Notes: generated from the letters alone by a model not told the origin. A stretch of 34,926 nucleotides of DNA from Candidatus Cloacimonadota bacterium (GCA_021108315.1 JAIORE010000038.1:1-34926); one strand, 5' to 3'. Shown: positions 24,837-33,984, counted from the first letter of the stretch. Made by a program: numbers and translations.

Positions 24837-24870
24837 ATAATTTAGTATGGAGAAGGAGAAATGAGGTTTT

Positions 24871-25218
24871 ATGAATGATATTATAATTGGACTTGCAAAA
24901 TCGTGCATAAAGAGTGTATTTACTGCAGAAAAATATGATAATGAAATTCTTGACGAAGATAGCAGAAGGATAATGTTTATTCGGAATTTAATTGAGGAAA
25001 GTTTAGATTTTATTAAAAATCATTACAAGGATTTGGATTTTTTATTATTCAGTAATGAATTGAAACAGTATGCTCTGGAACTGTTTATTAAACAATGTAT
25101 AGAGAATATTTCAACGGAAGAAAAATTGGAAAATGATTTCAATATTCAGGAAGAAAAAGATGAAATTACAGAATACTTTGACTATATTTACTTGCATTTA
25201 AAATATCCTAATAGCTAG
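24871..25218 (+). CDS. Small acidic helical protein of unknown function
   Basis: 115 residues, predicted cytoplasmic and largely helical, acidic in its second half (NISTEEKLENDFNIQEEKDEITEYFDYI). No motif recognised. It starts 34 bases after the TPR gene and is followed 35 bases later by the HEAT-like gene, so it is probably in one operon with them. Just before it, a six-codon frame (24861-24878, start ATG behind GAAGGAG) overlaps its start codon and might couple or regulate its translation. Confidence 0.7.
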   Translation: MNDIIIGLAKSCIKSVFTAEKYDNEILDEDSRRIMFIRNLIEESLDFIKNHYKDLDFLLFSNELKQYALELFIKQCIENISTEEKLENDFNIQEEKDEITEYFDYIYLHLKYPNS

Positions 25219-25253
25219 TATCAAAAATTTTATAAAAAAGGAAATAACAAGAG

Positions 25254-26606
25254 ATGGAAAAATATTATCATTTACTAAAGAAAGATAGGCTAATCGAATT
25301 ATTATCTAATGAAAAAAGTATTGTTAGAGAAGAAAGCGTCAGTGCTCTAACTAAATTTTTTCCCAACCAAGAAAATGTTTTAAGTCATCTTCTTGAATTA
25401 ATTAATCGAATTAAAATAAAGTATAAAGAATCAGAATCAAATAGGGATTTTCTAAGTGCTTCAAAGAGAATGGAAGGTTTATCATTGTTGGCAAGCATCA
25501 AAAATTTTATTCCCTCAGATAGTGAATTTAAAGAAATAATAAAACTTTACTTAGAGTTTGAGAATATTGAAAATAATTTTGCTTCAAATTTACAATATCA
25601 TATTATACTTAGTTTCATCAAATATCCTCTAAAAATATTAGAAAAAAATCAAAATATATTTATATTCAATAAACACTTAAATAAAGTTTTTGAAATGACC
25701 AAACAAAGAGATAAATTTATTGATAAGACTCCGGATACTTTATGGGAAATATTAAATGATTTTTGCATAAACCATTATGATGAATATAAAGAAAAAGGAT
25801 TAGATAGAATAGCAAAAGAAAATTTTGATTTAGTAGTAATAGGATTATCAAAACACAAAGAGATATCGTCAAAAGTGCTATTAGAACTAAATAGAACAAA
25901 AAATATCAATTATTTATTGGAAGAAGCTTTAGTCACTTTAGCAGGAAATCTCAAAATAGTAGAATCTATTCCTTTTCTATTTGATATATTAAAAAAAACA
26001 AATTCAATGCAAATAATTTACTCTATTTCAGTGCACAGTTTAAAAAAAATAGGTGGAATTGAAGTAGTAAATGAATTGGAGAAATTATATGATACGGATT
26101 TAGATATGAAAATGGAATTTGCCTCTATCTTAGGATATATCCCATATAATTATAGTGAAAACTTACTAATAAAGTTATTAAAAAAAGAGAAAGATATAAC
26201 TAATAAAACAGTATTAGCTACTTCATTATGTAGAATTTTTTCAAAAAAGGGTTTGGAATATGTTTTGGATATGGTTAATAATCTTGACTATGACCCAACG
26301 ATGAATGATTTGCATAATCACATTATTTCGGTTTTCGAATATCATAATATAGAATTGCCAAATGAAAAAAAAATGATACACTCAGGAGAGGATTTTTCTA
26401 GAAAAAGTTTTGAAAAAAGTCCACTACATAAAATGGGAAAAGAATTACGAGAGAATCTAAAATCCATTGAATCCTCAAAGCAGATTGAAGAGAAAAAAAA
26501 AGTCAATTATAGCAACAATGTTATCGTTTTATCTCAGAAAGCCCTAAAAAATAAGAAGAAAAAAATAAGGAAAATGAAAAGAAAATCAAGAAAAAGGAAA
26601 AAATAA
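25254..26606 (+). CDS. HEAT-like helical-repeat protein with a highly basic C-terminal tail
   Basis: 450 residues, no signal peptide. The body (about 1-365) is made of paired helices resembling HEAT repeats, such as RLIELLSNEKSIVREESVSAL near the start and LVTLAGNLKIVESIPFLFDIL, IISISVHSLKKIGGIEVVNEL-like and FASILGYIPYNYSENLLIKLL in the second half. The last 35 residues are extremely lysine/arginine-rich (KNKKKKIRKMKRKSRKRKK), suggesting contact with nucleic acid or acidic partners; the acidic protein encoded just upstream is a tempting candidate. I do not recognise a specific family. It ends the operon and is convergent with the carboxyltransferase gene. Confidence 0.78.
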   Translation: MEKYYHLLKKDRLIELLSNEKSIVREESVSALTKFFPNQENVLSHLLELINRIKIKYKESESNRDFLSASKRMEGLSLLASIKNFIPSDSEFKEIIKLYLEFENIENNFASNLQYHIILSFIKYPLKILEKNQNIFIFNKHLNKVFEMTKQRDKFIDKTPDTLWEILNDFCINHYDEYKEKGLDRIAKENFDLVVIGLSKHKEISSKVLLELNRTKNINYLLEEALVTLAGNLKIVESIPFLFDILKKTNSMQIIYSISVHSLKKIGGIEVVNELEKLYDTDLDMKMEFASILGYIPYNYSENLLIKLLKKEKDITNKTVLATSLCRIFSKKGLEYVLDMVNNLDYDPTMNDLHNHIISVFEYHNIELPNEKKMIHSGEDFSRKSFEKSPLHKMGKELRENLKSIESSKQIEEKKKVNYSNNVIVLSQKALKNKKKKIRKMKRKSRKRKK

Positions 26607-26672
26607 AAAAAAGTCCCTTACTGAAAATTATGTGCAGAAAACTTTTCGCCAGGGACAAAATTTTTATATTTT
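26601..26672. terminator. Possible bidirectional terminator between convergent genes
   Basis: GTCCCT (26613-26618) pairs with AGGGAC (26651-26656). A-rich sequence before and T-rich sequence after mean that either strand would have a U-run behind the stem. The loop is long (32 nt) and the stem short, so this is tentative. Confidence 0.4.
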
Positions 26673-26682
26673 TTGAAAGTAT

Positions 26683-28227
26683 CTACAAAGGAATATTCCC
26701 ATGTTTTTTAGGTGGATTGGAATCTCTTTTAGTTGAGAGCATTTCCAAAGCTCTAATCAAGCGAAATCTGGTCGAAGTTGGTTCAATAATATCATCAATA
26801 AAACCAAGTTCAGCAGCTTTATAGGGATTCGCAAAATTATCTTTGTATTCTTGCTCTTTCTCTGCTGTCATTTCCGCTTTATTTTCAGCAGCTTCAATAT
26901 CCTTTCTGAATACTATTTTTATTGCTCCGGCAGGTCCCATTACGGCAATTTCAGCAGAAGGCCAAGCATAAACCACATCAGCTCTCATATGACGACTATT
27001 CATCACACAATATGCACCACCATAAGCTTTTCTGAGAATGAGTGTTATCTTGGGAACTGTTGCTTCTGCAAAAGCATAAAGCAATTTTGCACCATGACGA
27101 ATCACGCCATTATGTTCCTGATTTGATCCTGGTAAAAATCCCGGTACATCTTCAAGAACAATTAGAGGGATATTAAAAGCATCGCAAAAACGGATAAAAC
27201 GAGCAGATTTAACTGAAGCATTTATATCCAAAACACCTGCGAGAAATTTTGGCTGATTTGCCACAATTCCTACTGTATTCCCATTCATTCGTGCAAAACC
27301 AACCACAATATTTTGAGCATAATTTCTGGCAACTTCTAGAAATTCTCCATCGTCTACGAGATGATTAATAACTTCTAAAATATCGTATGGCTTATTTGGA
27401 TTTTCTGGAATAATATGATTCAATTCTTCACAATGTCTACCAATAGTATCTGTTGGAACTTTGTATGGAGCGTCTTCCATATTATTTGAAGGAAGAAAAC
27501 TTATCAGTTTTTTTATCAACAGAATTGTTTCTTCTTCATCATCAGTTACAAAGTGAGCGACTCCACTTTTGGAAGAATGAACCATTGCTCCACCGAGTTG
27601 ATCGGTCGTAACATCCTCATTCAAAACAGTTTTTACAACTTTTGGACCAGTGAGAAACATATAACTACTCTGTTTATTCATTATCACAAAATCTGTAATT
27701 GCCGGAGAATAAACAGCACCACCAGCACAAGGTCCCATAATTGCTGAAATCTGAGGTACCACACCGGAAGCCATCACATTTTTCAGAAAAATATCAGCAT
27801 AACCTGCTAAAGCATTTACACCTTCCTGGACACGAGCTCCACCAGAATCATTCATACCGATTACCGGAGCACCATTCTTCATTGCCATATCCATGATTTT
27901 GCAAATTTTCTCAGAATGGGTTTTTGATAATGATCCTCCAATCACAGTGAAATCTTGAGCATAAACGTAGACAATCCTGCCATCAATTGTACCGTATCCG
28001 GTGACTACACCATCACCCATAGGTTTATTCTTTTCCATTCCAAAATCGTGACAACGATGTATTTTGAATAAATCAAATTCCTCAAAACTATCTGGATCTA
28101 ATAATAATTTTAGTCGTTCTCTGGCTGTTAATTTCCCTTTTTTATGTTGCGCTTCAATTCTTTTTTCTCCGCCACCTAATCTGGCTTTTTCTTTTAAGGT
28201 TCGAAGTTTGGCTATTTTGTTAATCAT
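26683..28227 (-). CDS. mmdA: Biotin-dependent carboxyltransferase subunit (methylmalonyl-CoA decarboxylase alpha / propionyl-CoA carboxylase beta type)
   Basis: 514 residues, typical length. Two crotonase-like halves are visible: the N-half with [46 protein letters not shown] and [12 protein letters not shown]; the C-half with [35 protein letters not shown] and [11 protein letters not shown]. It ends KKHGNIPL. These subunits move the carboxyl group between biotin and propionyl-/methylmalonyl-CoA. The sequence alone does not separate a sodium-pumping decarboxylase, a carboxylase or a transcarboxylase subunit, so the symbol is provisional. No biotin carrier or membrane subunit gene adjoins it. 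AGGAG lies about 11 bases before the ATG. Confidence 0.9.
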   Translation of the reverse strand: MINKIAKLRTLKEKARLGGGEKRIEAQHKKGKLTARERLKLLLDPDSFEEFDLFKIHRCHDFGMEKNKPMGDGVVTGYGTIDGRIVYVYAQDFTVIGGSLSKTHSEKICKIMDMAMKNGAPVIGMNDSGGARVQEGVNALAGYADIFLKNVMASGVVPQISAIMGPCAGGAVYSPAITDFVIMNKQSSYMFLTGPKVVKTVLNEDVTTDQLGGAMVHSSKSGVAHFVTDDEEETILLIKKLISFLPSNNMEDAPYKVPTDTIGRHCEELNHIIPENPNKPYDILEVINHLVDDGEFLEVARNYAQNIVVGFARMNGNTVGIVANQPKFLAGVLDINASVKSARFIRFCDAFNIPLIVLEDVPGFLPGSNQEHNGVIRHGAKLLYAFAEATVPKITLILRKAYGGAYCVMNSRHMRADVVYAWPSAEIAVMGPAGAIKIVFRKDIEAAENKAEMTAEKEQEYKDNFANPYKAAELGFIDDIIEPTSTRFRLIRALEMLSTKRDSNPPKKHGNIPL

Positions 28228-28329
28228 ATCCAGTATTCTCCTGACTATATAAATTTTTTAAAAATATTAATGCTTAATTTTTATTATTAAGTCTGCTTCT
28301 AAATTCTGATTTGGGAATAAGCTAAATAC

Positions 28330-31300
28330 CTAATGATAAATAACAAAAGTTCCTTTTTCTTCAACAGATTTATTTGAAATTAAAGATTTTGCTTTTAGCT
28401 TATAAAAATAAGTATTATTTGCAAGATAATCTCCATCTTGATCTTTCCCATTCCATTGAATTTCATTATAATTTGCATTACAGGCAAATTTCTTGATGCT
28501 TCTGATCTTTTTTCCTGTAATTGTATAAATATTTAAAGTAACATCAGCGGGTTCAGTGATAACAAATGTAAAATATCCCTCTTTTTCCATCGGATTTGGA
28601 TATGGAAGCATATCAGAAATAGTAATATCACCTATTTTTTTTGTGATAAAACTGGTTTCTGCTACAGACCAATCACCAAAATTATCATAAGCAAAAAGTT
28701 GAATTGAATGTTGTCCTTCGGAGAGATTATTCAATTGCCATTTAAGCTCACCCGCTGTATAGGAGTTCTGATCATAAACAAAACTTTCTGTAACATCAAT
28801 TAAATCTTCTTGATTTTGGCTATTATCAATGAGTAAAAGAATCTTTCTTCCTGGAGAACCGGAAATATTAATTCCATTTTCATCACTAATTCTACAAATC
28901 AAGGTTGGATTACTGCACACATTATCACCATGTAGAAATGTTTTTGAGTCTAACCATAATGATATTTGGGGAACATCAGTGCTTTGAACATCGAGAGCGT
29001 CCTTGCTGTAATTTATTGAAGTAATACAATTTACATATTCCACATTATTTTGAATATCTGCTATATAATTAATAATTCTACCATTTTCACCATTATGAAT
29101 ATCGTCTGGAATGATGAAACTAAAATCATATTCATCATTAATAATATTGGTAGTGCTTCGGTAATACGAAATTCCATTTTCAGGATAATTCACAGTAAAA
29201 TAAAATGTTGAATCAGTAGCGGCAATTGTTTTAGAATAATTATAATTTATATATGTTTTCTCAATGGAAGTATCAAAGACACGTAGTTCAACTTGCGTAT
29301 TCAATGTATTATTTAATTCAAAATTACCCTGAGCATTTACAGTTTGGCGAGCGTGTAAAGTATCAGCGATCTCAGTATTTTGAAATTCAATCTTCCCTTG
29401 AATATTCGGTGTAGTTATTTTTAAAATTGGGTCACCAAAAATATGATAGAGTTTATTATTTGTACTATAGTTTGAATTTTCTGCCTTAGCATTTAAGAGA
29501 GCCATTCCTATAGTTTGTTTCCCATTTGCATTATTTAACATGTTTACGATAAAAGACTTCATTAATGTGGTATTTGCAACAGGTCCACAACCAGATGATG
29601 CTGCTACAGTAGCAATAGAGCCACCATCTTCAAGAAACAGAAACTTCGTAGCAATACATTCATCTTCATCAAGGAAAAATTCACCCACACTACAAGAGGC
29701 AGCAATAAACAAATTCAATTTATCATAATTTTGTAAATAATTACTGTGAACTGAGCCCCGAAAATATTCTTCATCGCCTAATACATCATGATTACCATGT
29801 CCGATATAATACCAAATAAGTGCTCCTTCGTTCACTTTTTCGACAATCTCATCAGTTACGCCCGGCTTTGTGTTGAATTCATCAAGACCATAATTGAAAG
29901 CAAAAATCTTTTCAACAAAAATCTCCGGATCAAGAGCTTCTTCCATCTGAACTACACGTTTACTATGATTCATACCAGCTGTATCGTTTGGTGAACCCCC
30001 AATTCCTTCATAACCACTAGCATTTGTAGCTTTCAATTCATCATCTGCCAAAAGAAGAACTTTATTTCGCCACCAACCATAATTTGGATTTTGGGCATAT
30101 TCTTCTATTCTACTAATTTGTAAATTCAGCTCATAAGTTGTTTGAGCTGGTATTCTTCCTATAGAAATATCTGGACTACTTCCATTATATAAAATCACAT
30201 AGTTATCATCTTGGATTGAATTCACTAGAATTTTATTCTTCTGCTTTTGGGAATACCAATCCTCAAGGGAGATTGAATAATCGTAATTATCTGTTCCAGA
30301 TCCCAATAAAATCACATATTGTAATGCAGGTGTTGGCATATTTTCAAACAAATAACGGATATATTGCTCTATCGAAAGGGGATCTGCCGATTCGTCACCG
30401 AACTGTGTAACAATATCCATTTGATCTGTAACCAAGCAAGAAATCCCATCATTTACAGTATGGAATTGTGCTAAATAATTTGCTTGTTCCATAAATACTT
30501 CAGGAGCAATGATCAAGCAATCAATTTGTTCATCTCTACCTTTGATAGAAGGTTTTAAATATTTTTCAATTGAAATTATATCTCTTGCAGAATTTTTCTG
30601 TAGGAATTCATTAACTCTAAGAGGGGCATTACTAAAATTTCCTCCAAAAGTTAACCAAGTAAGATGAGGTATATTTTCTCCATCATCAATAGAAAAATAT
30701 ATTTTTTCGTTAATCTGATCTATATGTAATGGTAATTCTTTTAATTCAAAGTTATTTGAAATGTTGTTTTTTAGCAAAGTTAGCATTCGCAATTGAGCGA
30801 CCTCTACAAAATCTGGCAGAATATTAAGGTCATTAAAAGTTATGACATTTATTCTATTACTATTTTCAAGCTCAATTTTATACCAGAAATCTGATTTTTC
30901 AAGAGGAATATGGGCAATATCAGTTTTATCTTGAATTTGCCATTTTAGTGCACTTTGAGGATTCAAAAACATTTTATTCACAATTTTGTTTGTTTCATCA
31001 TAAATCGAATGTTGAAAATCTGTATCTCCTACGATTTTTATTCTAATCTCCATTTTTTCAGTGATGGTTAATTTGCTATTTTCAAAATCGTAATTTATAG
31101 GATTAATTGTTAGAGAATGATAGTAATTGTATCTCCATTTTTCAAGGTCTTTTACCTCAATTGCTTTTTGCAATTTTACTGAATTGTATTTTTGCGGATC
31201 AATTTTCCTGAGAAAATCATGGGTTTTACCAGCCTTTATGATTTCATAAGCAGGAATTACAGGCTTGGTTATATTTTTTATTATAGTTTTGATATTACTT

Positions 31301-31557
31301 AGTGAAATTTCAAGTTTAGAGTTTAGTGGTACAGCTATCAAATAGTTCTTTATTGGAAGAGCTGGCATACCTTGTGATTCTAATACATCATGATCATTGA
31401 TACTTACCGAAGTAAATTGATCATCTGTGTAAATATTGAGATCATCTGTTATATAATTAATAATTATTTCGCTATCAGATATATGTTTTATACTAATTTT
31501 TGCCTGAATTGTCACTATCGAAATAGCAATTAGGATTATGATAAAAATTCTTTTCAT
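28330..31557 (-). CDS. C25 family (gingipain-like) cysteine peptidase, PorU-like, with C-terminal sorting domain
   Basis: 1075 residues from the ATG at 31557, which has GGAG upstream and opens a signal peptide (MKRIFIIILIAISIVTIQA); an ATG at 31605 lacks these features. An N-terminal propeptide-like region (about 20-320) is followed by the C25 domain (about 330-720) with SIGRIPAQTT, the catalytic His587 in YIGHGN and Cys622 in AASCSVG, and NKLYHIFGDPILKI. After beta-rich regions the last 90 residues begin PYPNPM and form a type IX-like C-terminal domain. C25 proteins with this layout include gingipains and the T9SS sortase PorU, which keeps its C-terminal domain. I lean to a PorU-like sortase or surface protease but cannot decide. 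Confidence 0.85.
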   Translation of the reverse strand: MKRIFIIILIAISIVTIQAKISIKHISDSEIIINYITDDLNIYTDDQFTSVSINDHDVLESQGMPALPIKNYLIAVPLNSKLEISLSNIKTIIKNITKPVIPAYEIIKAGKTHDFLRKIDPQKYNSVKLQKAIEVKDLEKWRYNYYHSLTINPINYDFENSKLTITEKMEIRIKIVGDTDFQHSIYDETNKIVNKMFLNPQSALKWQIQDKTDIAHIPLEKSDFWYKIELENSNRINVITFNDLNILPDFVEVAQLRMLTLLKNNISNNFELKELPLHIDQINEKIYFSIDDGENIPHLTWLTFGGNFSNAPLRVNEFLQKNSARDIISIEKYLKPSIKGRDEQIDCLIIAPEVFMEQANYLAQFHTVNDGISCLVTDQMDIVTQFGDESADPLSIEQYIRYLFENMPTPALQYVILLGSGTDNYDYSISLEDWYSQKQKNKILVNSIQDDNYVILYNGSSPDISIGRIPAQTTYELNLQISRIEEYAQNPNYGWWRNKVLLLADDELKATNASGYEGIGGSPNDTAGMNHSKRVVQMEEALDPEIFVEKIFAFNYGLDEFNTKPGVTDEIVEKVNEGALIWYYIGHGNHDVLGDEEYFRGSVHSNYLQNYDKLNLFIAASCSVGEFFLDEDECIATKFLFLEDGGSIATVAASSGCGPVANTTLMKSFIVNMLNNANGKQTIGMALLNAKAENSNYSTNNKLYHIFGDPILKITTPNIQGKIEFQNTEIADTLHARQTVNAQGNFELNNTLNTQVELRVFDTSIEKTYINYNYSKTIAATDSTFYFTVNYPENGISYYRSTTNIINDEYDFSFIIPDDIHNGENGRIINYIADIQNNVEYVNCITSINYSKDALDVQSTDVPQISLWLDSKTFLHGDNVCSNPTLICRISDENGINISGSPGRKILLLIDNSQNQEDLIDVTESFVYDQNSYTAGELKWQLNNLSEGQHSIQLFAYDNFGDWSVAETSFITKKIGDITISDMLPYPNPMEKEGYFTFVITEPADVTLNIYTITGKKIRSIKKFACNANYNEIQWNGKDQDGDYLANNTYFYKLKAKSLISNKSVEEKGTFVIYH

Positions 31558-31757
31558 TTTTTTTCTCCAAATTAGATTTCGTATAAATTTGGTTTCGTTG
31601 ATCAATTTATTTTTAAACCTCCAGTACTTTCATTACTAAAATCTTTGCTCCTCTGCAAATTTTTAAGAGGAATTGTTTATGTCAAATATCTTCTGAAAAA
31701 GTTGAAATCTAACAACTAAAAGCTGAAAACTGAAAGCTGAAAAGTTTAATATAATCT

Positions 31758-32222
31758 TCAATAATGATACTTTTTATTTTTGATTATTGTAAAAGCTCTA
31801 TATATTTGTTCTAGCAAAATCAATCTTATCATTTGATGAGTAAAGGTAAACTTTGAAAAACCTAGTATAATATCAGCCCTTTTTAAGACAGTATAGTGCA
31901 AACCATAAACTCCACCAATAATAAAAATAATATTTTTATGAGCGAGAATTGAATCCATTTTTTGAGAAAAAGCAATTGAATTAAATTGTTTCCCATTTTC
32001 ATCTAAACTTATTAAAAAATCTTTTTCTGAAACTCTTTTTAGGATGACTTCTGCTTCTTTTGCTTTAACATCATCGGTTGTAGAATTTTTTTTAAGTTTA
32101 ATATCTGGCAAAAACTCCCATTTAAGTTTAGAAAATCGAGAAATTCTTTTTTCATACTCAGAAATTCCAGCTTGAATAAAATCAGTTTTAGTTTTTCCCA
32201 CACATAATATTTTTATTGGCAT
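31758..32222 (-). CDS. rlmH: 23S rRNA (pseudouridine(1915)-N(3))-methyltransferase
   Basis: 154 residues, typical length of this small knot-fold enzyme, which methylates pseudouridine 1915 in helix 69 of 23S rRNA after the 70S ribosome forms. Conserved features are KILCVGKTK at the start, ISLDENGKQFNS, the SAM-binding IIFIIGGVYGLH, and the C-terminal FSKFTFTHQMIRLILLEQIY with YHY at the end. It lies between the C25 peptidase and ptb on the same strand, with gaps of 200 to 325 bases, so it is probably transcribed on its own. Confidence 0.96.
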   Translation of the reverse strand: MPIKILCVGKTKTDFIQAGISEYEKRISRFSKLKWEFLPDIKLKKNSTTDDVKAKEAEVILKRVSEKDFLISLDENGKQFNSIAFSQKMDSILAHKNIIFIIGGVYGLHYTVLKRADIILGFSKFTFTHQMIRLILLEQIYRAFTIIKNKKYHY

Positions 32223-32328
32223 ATTCTATAACATATTCCTGTAAATCTATTTTCAATATTTTTAGCACAGAACTCCGAAATAATCGGAACTGTAAGCAAA
32301 ACTAACAAGACGAACAAAAAAATATTAA

Positions 32329-32360
32329 CCACTGAGAACATGGAGAGCACCGAGAATATT
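32329..32360. repeat. Dispersed repeat fragment, ACCACTGAGAAC type
   Basis: TTAACCACTGAGAACATGGA, then GAGCACCGAGAATATTC. It resembles the CCAC-AGAACACAGAG style repeats at 2656-2790 and lies in the 325-base gap between ptb and rlmH. Confidence 0.4.
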
Positions 32361-32431
32361 CAATATAAAATATTAAATCTTTTTGCTTAGGGATGACAAA
32401 ATAATAAATTGGAGATTTGGGGGGATACTAT

Positions 32432-32486
32432 AACATTTTATTCAAGGCAGTAAAATGTTTCATAGCCTAAGCTATACAGCATTTTA
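32432..32486. repeat. Competing hairpins in the ptb-rlmH gap
   Basis: AACATTTTA (32432-32440) pairs with TAAAATGTT (32451-32459) around a 10-nt loop. TAAAATG (32451-32457) can instead pair with CATTTTA (32480-32486), enclosing an inner ATAGC/GCTAT stem (32462-32466 with 32471-32475). The two structures exclude each other. On the minus strand this lies 60-115 bases downstream of ptb. Confidence 0.6.
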
Positions 32487-32547
32487 CTAACGCAGAAGAA
32501 ATTGTTAGAGTGATGCCGGAAAATCCAAGTTATTGTTTTGTCGTCCC

Positions 32548-33444
32548 TTATGCACACATTATACTCAAAGCAATCGAAAGCATTTTTGTCTCAGCAGTAT
32601 CTGCTCTGGAAGCAATCAAGATAGGAACCTTAGCTCCCATCACGACATGAGCTACTCGAAAATTACAATAATAAGTTAAAGATTTTCCAAAAATATTTGC
32701 TGATTCTATGCTGGGTACAATGAGAATATCTGCATCGCCCGCTACTTCTGAAACAATTCCCTTTGAATCGGCAGCTTCTTTACTTACAGCATTATCAAAG
32801 GCAAGGGGACCATCAATAATGCACCCTTTTATCTGTCCTCGTTGATTCATCTTGCAAATTATAGCATCATCTAAGGTATTAGGCATTTTGGGATTTACTA
32901 ATTCCATTGCGGCAAGTAAAGCAACTTTGGGATTATCATTATGGAGCTTATGGGCTACTTTTACTGAATTTTTAATGATAGAGATTTTTTCTTTCAAAGT
33001 TGGATAAAGATTAATACCTCCATCACTTAGTAGAACTATTCTCTCTGGATGTTCATACGCCATTACATCACTAATAGAATTTCCGGTGCGAAGCCCTTTT
33101 TCTTTGTCTAAAGCTGCACGCAATAAGATAGCTGTATGGCATTTACCTTTTAAGATTAAATCACCTTTGCCATCCTTAGCTGCTTGAATTGCCAATCTCG
33201 CTGATAGAACCAAATCTTCTTTTGTATCGATAATTTCAAATGAATCAATATAATCAGGAAAATTATCTTTAAAAAATTGAATTATATATTTTTTATCTCC
33301 AATCAATAAACTTTCAGCAATATTTTCTTTTTTCGATAAAATAGCCGCTTCCAATGCCGATGGAGTATGAGCAGCTGCAATAATTACGGTTTTATTTTCT
33401 TTATTTTTTAATATATTTAGAAGCTCATCAAAATTCTTCAGCAT
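32548..33444 (-). CDS. ptb: Phosphate acyltransferase, phosphate butyryltransferase type
   Basis: 298 residues, the length of phosphate butyryltransferases and much shorter than two-domain Pta. It converts an acyl-CoA plus phosphate to acyl phosphate plus CoA. Family segments seen: TVIIAAAHTPSALEAAI, DLILKGKCHTAILLRAAL, IVLLSDGGINLYPTL, KVALLAAMELVNPKMP, DGPLAFDNAVSKEAA and DILIVPSIESANIFGKSL. Acyl-chain preference (acetyl, propionyl, butyryl or branched) cannot be told. With ackA elsewhere in the window it would allow ATP formation from acyl-CoA. AGGAT lies before the ATG. It diverges from the thioredoxin operon. Confidence 0.9.
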   Translation of the reverse strand: MLKNFDELLNILKNKENKTVIIAAAHTPSALEAAILSKKENIAESLLIGDKKYIIQFFKDNFPDYIDSFEIIDTKEDLVLSARLAIQAAKDGKGDLILKGKCHTAILLRAALDKEKGLRTGNSISDVMAYEHPERIVLLSDGGINLYPTLKEKISIIKNSVKVAHKLHNDNPKVALLAAMELVNPKMPNTLDDAIICKMNQRGQIKGCIIDGPLAFDNAVSKEAADSKGIVSEVAGDADILIVPSIESANIFGKSLTYYCNFRVAHVVMGAKVPILIASRADTAETKMLSIALSIMCA

Positions 33445-33560
33445 AGATCCTCCAATAAAAAATTATGTATTAACCTTTTTTCTTTAAGATTATGGTCAAG
33501 TATTTTATAGAATTAATTAATTTTGTAAAATTTATTTTAGATAAAAAAATAAAAACTTAT

Positions 33561-33588
33561 TTGCCACTGTGAAATATTGAGTTATATT
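33561..33588 (+). promoter_or_regulatory. Predicted promoter of the thioredoxin-glutaredoxin operon
   Basis: TTGCCA (33561-33566), a 16-base spacer, then TATATT (33583-33588); each hexamer matches the sigma-70 consensus at 5 of 6 positions. Transcription would start near 33595, shortly before the ribosome-binding site at 33607. Confidence 0.5.
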
Positions 33589-33619
33589 GATTAAAAAGAT
33601 TATAAAAAGGAGATCAAAA

Positions 33620-33973
33620 ATGGAACATTTAACAAAAACGAGTTTTAAAGAAAAGGTATTTAATTTTGAAGAGAACAAAGATTGGAAATTCATTGGTGGA
33701 AAACCTTGTATTATTGATTTTTATGCAGATTGGTGTGCCCCCTGCAAAATGGTTGCTCCAGTTTTAGAAGAATTAGCTACTGATTATGATGGAAAAATTG
33801 ACATCTATAAAGTTAATACTGAACAAGAACAAGAATTGGCTTCAATGTTTGGCATCAGAAGTATTCCTTCTATACTTTTTGTACCACAAGACGAAGCACC
33901 TCAAATGTCTGCCGGGGCATTACCAAAAGAATCTTTTGTTCAGGCAATAAAAGAAGTATTGAAAGTTCAATAA
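33620..33973 (+). CDS. Thioredoxin-family protein, cytoplasmic (WCAPC)
   Basis: 117 residues. The start ATG at 33620 has AAGGAG seven bases upstream; an upstream in-frame ATG at 33587 would lie inside the promoter. The active site is WCAPCK (C39, C42) after IIDFYAD, and the cis-proline segment is RSIPSILFV. The N-terminus has an extra stretch of about 20 residues (FKEKVFNFEENKDWKF) compared with standard thioredoxin. No signal peptide, so cytoplasmic. It is a close paralogue of the exported protein at 34378-34812 and stands 11 bases before a glutaredoxin gene. It likely reduces disulfides of a specific partner rather than serving as the general thioredoxin, which is probably the product at 11311-11628. 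Confidence 0.9.
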   Translation: MEHLTKTSFKEKVFNFEENKDWKFIGGKPCIIDFYADWCAPCKMVAPVLEELATDYDGKIDIYKVNTEQEQELASMFGIRSIPSILFVPQDEAPQMSAGALPKESFVQAIKEVLKVQ

Positions 33974-33984
33974 AAGGTAATATT

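Noticed and set aside
26851..27126. Plus-strand open frame opposite the carboxyltransferase gene
   Set aside because: Antisense to highly conserved crotonase-fold motifs; composition does not look like a protein.
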